Of a stretch of 54,239 bases of DNA, positions 23,160 to 31,938 are shown piece after piece. The notes under the pieces were generated by a model that made no database searches, was not told the DNA's origin, and saw nothing but the letters and a program-made list of their open reading frames with translations. This stretch comes from Anaerolineae bacterium (GTDB taxonomy: Bacteria; Chloroflexota; Anaerolineae; Anaerolineales; Villigracilaceae): the NCBI GenBank assembly GCA_003130845.1, contig QEXW01000151.1, forward strand, positions 1 through 54,239, in the 5' to 3' direction. The translations under genes were made by a program, and so were the position numbers. Each line of letters opens with the position of its first letter. The stretch's first letter is position 1.

Positions 23160-24251
23160 ATGGAAGCGCTCAATCCTTGGGTCGAACTCACACCGACGCC
23201 AACCGGCTGGTCAGGGAGTTTTGCCTGCCAGGTATCCATCTTGCCGCTCGAGATGCGACAAAAGTTGCGCTGGGGCTTCAATGCAGCCGCCCTGCTTTCA
23301 GAAGCCTTGGATCGACAAAAATTATTCATCGAATCGCAATTTCACGGTGACCCACTTCGGGAACCTGCCTCGGGGGAACGCGCCCTGGCGTTGCGCTGTC
23401 ATCAAGTGCCTGGGGAGGGTTTGCTTTTAGCGCTGGTTGGCAAAGTACAAGCCGCTACCGAAAGTCAGACCTACCAGAAAGCGCTGGAATACTGCCGCGA
23501 AGTTACCTCTACTTTCCCTTACGATTACAAACTCTCGCCGGCAAGCACGCGCGAAATGTTCGAGCGATTAACGGGACAAGCGTTATTCCTGGCCTGTGAG
23601 AGCGTGCAGAGCATTGCACGCCTCCTGCGCTTTGAGAGTCAAATTCGCACGCAGAAGAACCTAGCATACGTTACCGGTTTCTGGCAATCCACAGAACGGG
23701 CTGATGAGCAAATCTGGCGGGCAATGGCCGGCTACCCACATCCGGCGCTGCTGAACATCACACTGCAACCCGGTATCTTAGAAGCCGACGAACGCCAACT
23801 GCTGTGGGATATGAAAAGCGTCGCTGCAGCGCCTGTTCAGGAAATTTCAAACCTGCACCCGATACAGCCATTTGAAAAGTGGGTCGAAGCGTTTATTGAG
23901 CGGCGACTGAATCCCTGGAAGCGGTATTATCTCCTACAAGTTCATTTGCTGTGTCCGGCAGGGGTCACGCATGCCCTGGCACGACCGATTGGCGCAGCGC
24001 TCACCCGTGAAACTGCTGACTTGCTCTCACCAGGTTTTTTGATTGTCTATCCAGCCAATTCCACAAACAGGCAGGAGTGGAAAACGCGCATCCGTCAATT
24101 AGAACTCACCTCCACCCCCTTTCACCCGGCTCACCTGGCAAGCCTAAGCAATTTGGCAGATTTGAATGAAACCTGTGCCGTCTTTCGCTTGCCCTATCCG
24201 CATGAGCCCGGCTTACCCGGTGTGACCTTCCTGGAACCGCTTGAAAAATGA
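23160..24251 (+). CDS. Unrecognised 363-aa protein of the signalling operon
   Basis: The product is soluble, about 363 residues, mixed alpha/beta, with no signal or membrane helix. The last 30 residues, LADLNETCAVFRLPYPHEPGLPG, resemble the strand-turn that precedes the ATPase core in VirB4/TraC- and HerA-like proteins, where a LasLfrLP...G.PG pattern is common; the N-terminal region about residues 10-150 could likewise be a CagE/TrbE-type domain. No Walker motifs are present, so if this similarity is real it is a detached N-domain. The frame opens upstream inside the previous gene, but the ATG at 23160, 16 bases after that stop, gives the compact start. It overlaps the next gene by four bases. 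Confidence 0.6.
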   Translation: MEALNPWVELTPTPTGWSGSFACQVSILPLEMRQKLRWGFNAAALLSEALDRQKLFIESQFHGDPLREPASGERALALRCHQVPGEGLLLALVGKVQAATESQTYQKALEYCREVTSTFPYDYKLSPASTREMFERLTGQALFLACESVQSIARLLRFESQIRTQKNLAYVTGFWQSTERADEQIWRAMAGYPHPALLNITLQPGILEADERQLLWDMKSVAAAPVQEISNLHPIQPFEKWVEAFIERRLNPWKRYYLLQVHLLCPAGVTHALARPIGAALTRETADLLSPGFLIVYPANSTNRQEWKTRIRQLELTSTPFHPAHLASLSNLADLNETCAVFRLPYPHEPGLPGVTFLEPLEK

Positions 24252-26467
24252 ACTCGACATTTCACTCAACCAAGCGCATCCATATCCAGGTCATCAAACA
24301 TTTACCACTAGGTCTCTTCGTTGAGACAGATGATCACCGCCAGGGGCTTGTGCGGGTGCGTGAAATTTCGTGGGATGAACATAAGCGCCAACACTGGCGC
24401 ACATTGTATCCGCTGGGATGGAGTGGATGGGCTGCTCCACTCGCAGCAAAAACAGGACATCATCTGGAATACAGCCTGCGCTTAGTCGAAAATGACCCCT
24501 GGGAAGACCTTTCTGAGACGCTGGATCTCAACCAGGTTTATGAAGGAATTGTGACCGGTGTGGTAGCCTATGGGGCATTCATTGAGCTGACTTCTGGCCT
24601 GACGGGTCTGCTTCACAAATCACAATTGCCGGCCTGGGTTACCACCTCGCCGATTGAACTCTTCTGGCCAGGCGACCGTGTACGGGTACGCATTCGAGAA
24701 TTGAACTGCGAAACACGTCGGTTGAGTTTAGGGCTTCCGCCACTTTCTTCGTCACCCACCTCAGGGGCAATGAGCTGCGTACTGGTCGCTGATGCCTTGC
24801 GCAAAGAGAAGGGGACACAGTTAGAAGAGTTTTTGCGCTCGGGTTTGCCACCTCAACACATTCTGCTGGTAGAAGACGAACCAGAGCAACAAAAAGCGGT
24901 GGCAAATTGGCTGATGCACGTTGGTCAACGTGTGGAGACTGCGACCAGTGCCGAACAGGCCCTGCAGATGTTAGAAATCTCCCCGCCACACTTGGTTCTG
25001 ATTGATGTCGGCCTGCCTGGCATGAGTGGCACGCAATTGGCAACGCACATTTTGGAGAGATGGCCAAATGTTCGTGTGGTCATCGCAACAGACTGGGCAC
25101 GCCAAGAGAGTCTAGCAAGCGTATTAGATACACTACGTGAACGGGGCATCGCATTGTATCCTAAGCCACTCCTACCCGAAGACCTGATTGATATGCTCAA
25201 AAATAGCAGCCACCAAGCCCCTGGGCTGCCGGTGGAATCAGAGCAAAATCGGCCACGAGAGCTCACAACCGCCTCTCAAATCAGCAATCACACACACAGT
25301 GCGATTCACCGCCTGTTACGACAAGCGCGGCGTGAATTAGGATTTGACCAGGCGATTTTGTTCACGTTTGACCCAACGCACCGCGCCGTCACCCTCTACG
25401 ATCGTTCAGGAGACGGGTTCCTAGAAAAAAACGCCCTGCCAGCGCTGATCTATAGCCCCGTGCGTGATGTGGCCGAAGATGGAATCACCCTGCTCATGCC
25501 TAGTATTGAAGCACGTGACCGCGACCGATTTCGCTATCTGCTTGAATGGATGCCTGCCCTGGCAAGTTGCATCGGCGTTCCCGTGCGGAGCACCCTGCAA
25601 GCCCAATTTGCGTTGTTTCTATTTGGAGAGCGGCCCCGTCCGATCACAAAAGAACACCGCCTGTATGCCGAAGCAATTGCCCAATCTATCAGTGCCGTTC
25701 TGGAACAACAAACTTTCCAACAAAAGGCCATGATGATTCAACGTACAGCCTTAATTGGACACCTGACACGCGCCATGACGCACGAAATCAACAATTTGCT
25801 TGGTCCTCTGGCAGCACGACTTGATACTTTGCAAACCAGGCTGGCAAAATTGGAACAAGATGCGCGACCGGAGCAAATCAAAGCACATCGCGAAGCCTTG
25901 TTACAGACTGCCTTTGACGATAGTCGCCAAATTATTCAACGCATCATCAACACCACGCGCATGTTCACTCGCATCACCTCGAAAGGCAAAAACGAGGTCT
26001 TGCGCTTAGATGAAATCATTGAAGAAACCATCTATCTGCTACGGGAAAGCGAAAATCAATCACAAGTGCGTTTTGATTTTCAGCCTCCTAAACGGATGCT
26101 GGTCATTCGTGGGCAGGCGGCAGCGTTGGAACAAATTTTGCTCAACTTGCTGCTAAACGCCATCCAGCAAATTAAAGAAACGCGTCCTGGCATCAGCGGC
26201 TGGGTGCAAGTGCGATTTGATGAACAAATCAACCCATCTGAAACTGGGTATTTCCGCATTTTGGTTGAAGACAATGGCCCCGGCATTCACGCAAGGCTAT
26301 GGGAAAAAATCTTCGAGGCCGGTTACTCCACCCGCCGCGATGGCAGCGGAATCGGTCTGTACATCTCTCGCAGCCTAGTGGAGGAGATGGGCGGCCGGCT
26401 CTATGTTGCCGAAAGCTATATTTTGGGCGGAACCTCCTTTGCACTTGAACTTCCATACCAACTGTGA
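24248..26467 (+). CDS. S1 RNA-binding/receiver/GAF hybrid histidine kinase
   Basis: 739 residues with an unusual order. An N-terminal S1-like strand block (IHIQVIKHLPLGLFVETDDHRQGLVRV) and a clear S1 domain (about 90-160: GIVTGVVAYGAFIELTSGLTGLLHKSQL, GDRVRVRIRELNCETRRLSLG) are followed by a receiver (about 200-315: ILLVEDEPEQQ, phosphoacceptor in LVLIDVGLPGMSG, Lys in LYPKPL), a GAF-like region, an H-box (MTHEINNLLGPLAARL, His about 511) and an HATPase domain (LLLNAIQQI, EDNGPGIHARLWEKIFEAGYS, GSGIGLYISR). It is soluble. S1 domains bind single-stranded RNA or ribosomes, so this kinase may sense RNA or translation state. ATGA overlap upstream and GTGA overlap downstream. Confidence 0.88.
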   Translation: MNSTFHSTKRIHIQVIKHLPLGLFVETDDHRQGLVRVREISWDEHKRQHWRTLYPLGWSGWAAPLAAKTGHHLEYSLRLVENDPWEDLSETLDLNQVYEGIVTGVVAYGAFIELTSGLTGLLHKSQLPAWVTTSPIELFWPGDRVRVRIRELNCETRRLSLGLPPLSSSPTSGAMSCVLVADALRKEKGTQLEEFLRSGLPPQHILLVEDEPEQQKAVANWLMHVGQRVETATSAEQALQMLEISPPHLVLIDVGLPGMSGTQLATHILERWPNVRVVIATDWARQESLASVLDTLRERGIALYPKPLLPEDLIDMLKNSSHQAPGLPVESEQNRPRELTTASQISNHTHSAIHRLLRQARRELGFDQAILFTFDPTHRAVTLYDRSGDGFLEKNALPALIYSPVRDVAEDGITLLMPSIEARDRDRFRYLLEWMPALASCIGVPVRSTLQAQFALFLFGERPRPITKEHRLYAEAIAQSISAVLEQQTFQQKAMMIQRTALIGHLTRAMTHEINNLLGPLAARLDTLQTRLAKLEQDARPEQIKAHREALLQTAFDDSRQIIQRIINTTRMFTRITSKGKNEVLRLDEIIEETIYLLRESENQSQVRFDFQPPKRMLVIRGQAAALEQILLNLLLNAIQQIKETRPGISGWVQVRFDEQINPSETGYFRILVEDNGPGIHARLWEKIFEAGYSTRRDGSGIGLYISRSLVEEMGGRLYVAESYILGGTSFALELPYQL

Positions 26468-29400
26468 GCAAAGCGATGTGCCGTGTCTTGATTTTGGATG
26501 ATAACCCTTTATACGCCGAGACACTTCAACTCATCCTGCAAGAGGAGGCCGAAACCTATTCTGAAATTGTCACCTGCGCCGAAGATGCTATTGAAAAAGT
26601 AACGCAAGCAGTTCGGCGGGGGAAACCCTATGAAGTCTTGTTGATTGACCAGCGCCTAGGAGCGGGCAAAGATGGCATCCAAGTTTTTGAGGAACTGCGC
26701 GCTATCAGCCCTAATTCCGACGGCATCCTGTTTACCGGCTATGACGACCCTGAAAGCGGCCTGCGCGCTTATGAAGCCGGGGCATTTCGCTATCTGCCTA
26801 AAACCGCCAATAATCGTGAAATCTTGTTTGTCTTTCGCGCCTTGCGACAATGGCGCAAAGAACAACGCGAACATAAGTGGCAGAAAATCTTCAGCGAAAT
26901 GATGGAAGCCTCCATCCGTGAGCAGGAATTTCATGCCGCGGCGCGCGAAATCGTGCAACGCTCGCTCAAACTTGGATTTGCACGTGCCCACCTGTTTTGG
27001 GTTCCAACCGGACGTGAGGCCAATCAACAAGGGTTGCTGCTTGGGATTCGCTGCGCCGGGGAAGGGCGCATTCCAGATTTTGGGAGCCGGTTGTTTCCGC
27101 TTGGCGAATGGATTGACCTCGATTTACTCCAACCAGGAAGATTTTCCCTCTCCTTGCGCGAAGCCGAGCTAGAGTGCGTTGCAGCCTCTATGCGCGCTCA
27201 TGGGTATCAGCCACCCCTCGGCGAAGTAACGCTCTTGCCCCTGTTTAGCGGAGAACGTTTGTTGGGCGTTTTAATGCTTGACTATGGAAACACCAACAAA
27301 TTTCTGAGCGAACACGAACGCGGCTGGTTAGAGTTTTACGCACGGCAAGTTTCTCTGGCGTTGGAACATGCCGCACTTTACAGTCAAGAAAAAAAGAACA
27401 GCCGAGAACACACTGCCGCCAATCGGATTGGGCAAGAAATCAATGCAGAAGCAACCCATCGTACAGTAGAACAAATCCTAGAAGATGTGCGCGACAGAAT
27501 TGGCAGCGTTTTCTTTCACATTGAAAATTTCACTGCGCTCCTCATCGAAGAAGAGCATGGTACCCCTCAAGTACGTTTGAAATACCGAAAAGGCAAAAAA
27601 TGTACATCGCCGCGAGGGCTGCGCGCAAATAGACTGGAAACATGGTTTTTAGCACACGGAGAACCTTTGCTTCTTTCAGAGAACATAACAGACTTCGCTC
27701 GCCATCACCGAATACGCTTGCTCGGTGAACTACCTGCTTCTTGGATGGGCATTCCCCTACGAGTCAATGGAAAATTAATCGGTGGCTTGATTCTGCAATC
27801 CTTTCGGCAAAAACGACTATTTACCAAGCGCGATTTACATTTCCTCACCCTGATAGCCGACCAGGTAGCCGGGGCCATTCAAAACTGCCGCAGCGCCGAA
27901 CGCGAACGCCGTGAAATGGAACGGCTGGATGTGTTGAGCCGAGCAGGGTTCGAGATGTTGCAAGTCGCTCGTGAAAATGAAGGAAATTTGTGGAAAACCG
28001 CTCTCACCCTGGCAACCGCCAGGTTTGGGGTAGGGTTCAATCGCGCCATGCTGTTCCTGCTGGTCGAACGAACGTCACTCATCGGTCAAGCAGGCATTGG
28101 TACCGACGATAAAGAAAAAGCGCAGCGCGATTGGGAACATGATGAACAGCAAAACTATACCTTCAGCAATTTTCTGAGCGATTTACGGACGCGTCGTCTC
28201 AAACTGACCGATTTCGATACGCTAGTACAAACGATTGAAATTCCGCTCAAAAACCGACAGGATGCTTTTGCGCACGTCATGCAAAGCGGAAACATATTGC
28301 AGCTCGATTCTGTGCAAGCACGCACACAATTACCGCCAGAACTCACCGCCAAGATTACCCCCACTGCTTGCGCTGTTTTGCCCCTCTTTACCAGCAAAGG
28401 CAAAGTGGAAGGGGTTGTGCTGGTGGACAACAAACACAACCGCAAGCCAATTCTAGAACGCGACTTAAATCGCCTACAAACCGTCTTGAACTATGCCGGC
28501 CTGATTTGGGAAACGTTGCGCGAACGAGAAAAAAGCGAAAACCTGCTGAATGCAAACCAGGAAATCATGAGCCGTTCTGGGCGAGAAAATCTAAAAGATA
28601 CGCTTTCTCTTATCTGCAATGCAGCCTTAGGTTTAAGTGAAGCCGATTGGTGCATTATTTACCCTTTTATCGAGCATTCTCAACCGCTGGCTTTCGATGT
28701 CGAAAACATCAGTTACGCCGGAGAACTTCTTTTGAGCATGGATACGCTCATCAAACATCACCCAAGACGCGGCGGCATCACCATGCACATCCTGAGCAAA
28801 AACTGCCTATACTTTGAGGATGTTTATGCACCACACGCCCGCCTGGGCCGCAAGCGCATTGGAGAACATTCTTTTATCCAGCGCGAAAAGGTGCGAGCGA
28901 TGATTGGGATGAGCATTCGCGATGCCTTTTCGGGTGCGCCCTTGGGGGTGTTTTACTTGAACTTTCGTGAGCCACGCCGTTTTTCAGAACGCGATATTCA
29001 ACACGCCCAATCGTTTGCCAGCCTGGCCGCCTTTGCCATTGCCAACACGCGCCGCATGGATGAGCAGAAACATCGTCGGCGACTCGATGCCGCGTTACAA
29101 ACTGCAGAGGCCATCAATGCCGCAGTCAGCCTCGATGAAATGCTTCAAAACGTACAGGAACGCTTACATCGTTTCTTTCACGAAACTACTCTGTGCATCT
29201 TGAGTTATGATGAAGAAGAGCAAGCGCTCAAATTTGCGCCTGGCGCATTGGAATTTTACAAAATCACCAACCCGAAATATCGTCGGGTACAAACTTTTCC
29301 CCTTGCTGGACATTCCATTGCCTGTGCAGTGGCGCGCAAAACCTTACACAGTGGGCAAATTGAAACGCTCAACGTTCCGAACGTGCATGAACGACCTGAA

Positions 29401-30288
29401 TACCTAGGGCTGATTCTAGAAACACAATCTGAATTATGCGCTAGTTTGGTCAGCACAAACCATCAACTCTTAGGGGTATTAGCACTCGAACGGCGTGAAC
29501 TCGCTGGCTTCGATACAGATGACGAAGCACTCGTCAAAACCGTTGCCCAACAATTGAGCCTGGGGTTTGAGCGGTTCAAACAAGAACAGGAAATCAGTTT
29601 CAACAAAACCATCGCCGCTTACAATGCCTGGGCTTCGGATATGGCACACGAAATCAACGAACAAGCCGGCAACATTCAGGGTTGGGCTTATCTTATTCAG
29701 GAACACGCCACAAATCACCCAGAAATTCAGAAATACGCCAGAGACATTGAACAAAGTGCACAAACCTTACTGCTTGCCAGTCCGCGCAGTGACCAAGGAC
29801 GCACCTTATTGGCGTTGGATACCGCATTACAAAAATTTGCCGACCGCATCTGTAAGCAAAAAGAAATTTCCCTTCAATTTTCCTGCAATGCAGCCGGTGT
29901 TTTGGTCCAAGCCAATCCCTTATACTTTGAGCGCATTTTGCGGCATCTCATTCGCAATGCCGAACGCGCAATGCGCGACTGCGATAACAAACAAATCATT
30001 CTTCGAACACAAGTACTGGACGAAAACACGGTCGAAATCCAAATCCAAGATTTCGGCCCCGGGATACCAGATAAAATTCGCCCTCTTCTCTTTCAAACCA
30101 ACGTCACCACCAAAGGGGGTGGCGGCAACGGTCTACTCATCACCCGTCAATTGGTTGAGGAGATGAACGGACGTATCCGGCTACTGCCACCCGGCACTCA
30201 AAAAGGTGCCACTTTCTCGATTAAACTGCCTATTTATAAAGTACCTACCCAGGAAGAAACATCCAATGAACTCGTCACAACTGGATGA
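26464..30288 (+). CDS. Receiver/multi-GAF histidine kinase
   Basis: The 1274-residue protein starts with a receiver (CRVLILDDNPLYAETL, phosphoacceptor in VLLIDQRLGAG, FTGYDD, Lys in YLPKTANN), followed by about five GAF-like sensory units between residues 140 and 1045 (repeated patterns such as GVLMLDYGNTNKFLSEHERGWLEFYARQVSLALE and ADQVAGAIQN). The C-terminus is a kinase with an H-box in ASDMAHEINEQAGNIQGW (His about 1062), N-box LIRNAERAMRDC, and G-boxes DFGPGIPDK and GGGGNGLLITR. It has no membrane helix. The GTG at 26464 overlaps the previous stop; an in-frame ATG four codons later is possible. It may receive phosphate from or pass it to the neighbouring receivers. Confidence 0.92.
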   Translation: MSKAMCRVLILDDNPLYAETLQLILQEEAETYSEIVTCAEDAIEKVTQAVRRGKPYEVLLIDQRLGAGKDGIQVFEELRAISPNSDGILFTGYDDPESGLRAYEAGAFRYLPKTANNREILFVFRALRQWRKEQREHKWQKIFSEMMEASIREQEFHAAAREIVQRSLKLGFARAHLFWVPTGREANQQGLLLGIRCAGEGRIPDFGSRLFPLGEWIDLDLLQPGRFSLSLREAELECVAASMRAHGYQPPLGEVTLLPLFSGERLLGVLMLDYGNTNKFLSEHERGWLEFYARQVSLALEHAALYSQEKKNSREHTAANRIGQEINAEATHRTVEQILEDVRDRIGSVFFHIENFTALLIEEEHGTPQVRLKYRKGKKCTSPRGLRANRLETWFLAHGEPLLLSENITDFARHHRIRLLGELPASWMGIPLRVNGKLIGGLILQSFRQKRLFTKRDLHFLTLIADQVAGAIQNCRSAERERREMERLDVLSRAGFEMLQVARENEGNLWKTALTLATARFGVGFNRAMLFLLVERTSLIGQAGIGTDDKEKAQRDWEHDEQQNYTFSNFLSDLRTRRLKLTDFDTLVQTIEIPLKNRQDAFAHVMQSGNILQLDSVQARTQLPPELTAKITPTACAVLPLFTSKGKVEGVVLVDNKHNRKPILERDLNRLQTVLNYAGLIWETLREREKSENLLNANQEIMSRSGRENLKDTLSLICNAALGLSEADWCIIYPFIEHSQPLAFDVENISYAGELLLSMDTLIKHHPRRGGITMHILSKNCLYFEDVYAPHARLGRKRIGEHSFIQREKVRAMIGMSIRDAFSGAPLGVFYLNFREPRRFSERDIQHAQSFASLAAFAIANTRRMDEQKHRRRLDAALQTAEAINAAVSLDEMLQNVQERLHRFFHETTLCILSYDEEEQALKFAPGALEFYKITNPKYRRVQTFPLAGHSIACAVARKTLHSGQIETLNVPNVHERPEYLGLILETQSELCASLVSTNHQLLGVLALERRELAGFDTDDEALVKTVAQQLSLGFERFKQEQEISFNKTIAAYNAWASDMAHEINEQAGNIQGWAYLIQEHATNHPEIQKYARDIEQSAQTLLLASPRSDQGRTLLALDTALQKFADRICKQKEISLQFSCNAAGVLVQANPLYFERILRHLIRNAERAMRDCDNKQIILRTQVLDENTVEIQIQDFGPGIPDKIRPLLFQTNVTTKGGGGNGLLITRQLVEEMNGRIRLLPPGTQKGATFSIKLPIYKVPTQEETSNELVTTG

Positions 30289-31927
30289 ATCCTTCACCCG
30301 TCCTATTCCTAAAGACAAACCCCGTGTTTTGATTGTCGAAAACAACGAAACCAGTCGAAACATGTATCGAGATTTGCTTATCCATTGGGGATACTTTCCG
30401 GTAGTGGCCCAAGGCACGGGACAAACCTTGCTAAAAGATGCCCGCCAAAAAGCCGAACAATACCGCTGTCACCTGGCACTGGTAGATATGCGGCTACTGG
30501 ATGACGTAGATGATGAAGACAAAAGCGGCCTGGCGCTCATCTCGCAATTACGGCCAGCGGTTTCGATTCTAATGAGCGGCTACGGTAACTTGGCCGATTC
30601 GCGTCGCGCTACAGAAGAAGGCGCCGCCGGGTTCATTGGGAAAAGCGAAGGTCCTCGTGTGTTCAAAGAAAAACTCGAAAGAGAAGCATGCAAACTGTGC
30701 GCTGCCAAGAACGGCCTGGTCATCGAACCGGTAGAACTCATGGACAATCTCCGCAAAAATTTATTGTTGCACTCCGCTGCTTATTTTGATGACCAGATAG
30801 CAGACTGTTTGCTTAGGTTGTTCCCCCAAGCCCGTTACCTACGGCTAGAAAAAATTGGCACCACCCATATTGCATCCGATTTATCGGCCGTCCCGCGCCC
30901 ACGCTCTGTCATCCTAAAAGTGTACGAAGACGACCGGCAACCGGTCATCGTGAAACTAGCGCGCCAAACAAAAATCACGCACGAATTAGAGAACTTCCAT
31001 CAATTCATTGATGGAAAACTCCGCGGTAACTATGTGCCGGTGTTGCGCGGATACGTTTTGGGATGGGATATTGGAGGCATCAAACTTTCGTATGTTGGCG
31101 ACATCGGACAAAACTTCTCCAACTTTTTTCAAAGCCATTCGACGCACAAAATTAAACGCAGCCTGAGCAATTTCTTTGAAGAGACCTGGCAGCCACACTA
31201 TCGGCGGGCTGTTGAAGCCAACAACCTGTCACTGTTTGAACTATATTGCCGTACCTGGGATAAAGAATGGGTCGAACGAATTAAAAATTTCACCGATTCA
31301 CATCCCGAAGAAATCATGGGGACAGAACTTTGGGCACAAGTGCAAGCCCCCGAACCCATCGAATGGATGAAACACAACATTTTCGGACAACGCGATGTGA
31401 GCATGACAGAGCATACCAAGCTGGCCATTACACACGGTGACTTACATGGCGATAACATCCTAACCGATGAAGATGGCAACCTGTGGGTGATTGATTTTGA
31501 ACGCACCGGCCAAGGACACATCTTGCAAGATTTCATCGAACTCGAATCGGACATCATCAACCGCCTGCCCTGCACGCCAGAGAGTTTTCCGGCATTTTTA
31601 TCCATTTGCATCACGGCTTGCTTGCCGCGCGAAATCAAAAATCTGGAATTGACGGAGGAAATTGGAGCACAAAGCGAAACAAAAAAGGCAATGTCCATCA
31701 TCTCTCACTTACGTTCTCTAGCACGGAGCATCACAGGCATACGTGATGCACGACAATACCTGCTTGGATTACTTTTCAACACGTTATTCCGCGCCACTCT
31801 CTCTACCAGCACCTCTCGCAAACCCTGTCAGCAACGTGCATTTATGCTGGCAAGCATTCTCTGTCACCGCCTTGACCACTGGGACGATGCCTGGCCACCG
31901 GCCCATTGGTTACCATTTCTTCAATAG
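30266..31927 (+). CDS. Receiver fused to APH/choline-kinase-like phosphotransferase
   Basis: The 553-residue product opens with a receiver (about 13-140; phosphoacceptor in LALVDMRLLDD, switch Ser in LMSGYGN, Lys in FIGKSEG), whose strand-1 acidic pair is EN rather than DD. After a linker comes a protein-kinase-like fold: VIVKLARQTKITHELENF supplies the nucleotide-binding Lys and Glu, the catalytic loop is THGDLHGDNIL (His-x-Asp...Asn) and the metal site is VIDFER, as in aminoglycoside and choline kinases. All catalytic residues seem intact. The ATG at 30266, preceded by AGGAAG, lies inside the end of the previous gene. A receiver driving such a kinase is uncommon; the substrate (small molecule, protein or RNA) is unknown. 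Confidence 0.82.
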   Translation: MNSSQLDESFTRPIPKDKPRVLIVENNETSRNMYRDLLIHWGYFPVVAQGTGQTLLKDARQKAEQYRCHLALVDMRLLDDVDDEDKSGLALISQLRPAVSILMSGYGNLADSRRATEEGAAGFIGKSEGPRVFKEKLEREACKLCAAKNGLVIEPVELMDNLRKNLLLHSAAYFDDQIADCLLRLFPQARYLRLEKIGTTHIASDLSAVPRPRSVILKVYEDDRQPVIVKLARQTKITHELENFHQFIDGKLRGNYVPVLRGYVLGWDIGGIKLSYVGDIGQNFSNFFQSHSTHKIKRSLSNFFEETWQPHYRRAVEANNLSLFELYCRTWDKEWVERIKNFTDSHPEEIMGTELWAQVQAPEPIEWMKHNIFGQRDVSMTEHTKLAITHGDLHGDNILTDEDGNLWVIDFERTGQGHILQDFIELESDIINRLPCTPESFPAFLSICITACLPREIKNLELTEEIGAQSETKKAMSIISHLRSLARSITGIRDARQYLLGLLFNTLFRATLSTSTSRKPCQQRAFMLASILCHRLDHWDDAWPPAHWLPFLQ

Positions 31928-31938
31928 CGAGGTATCCC

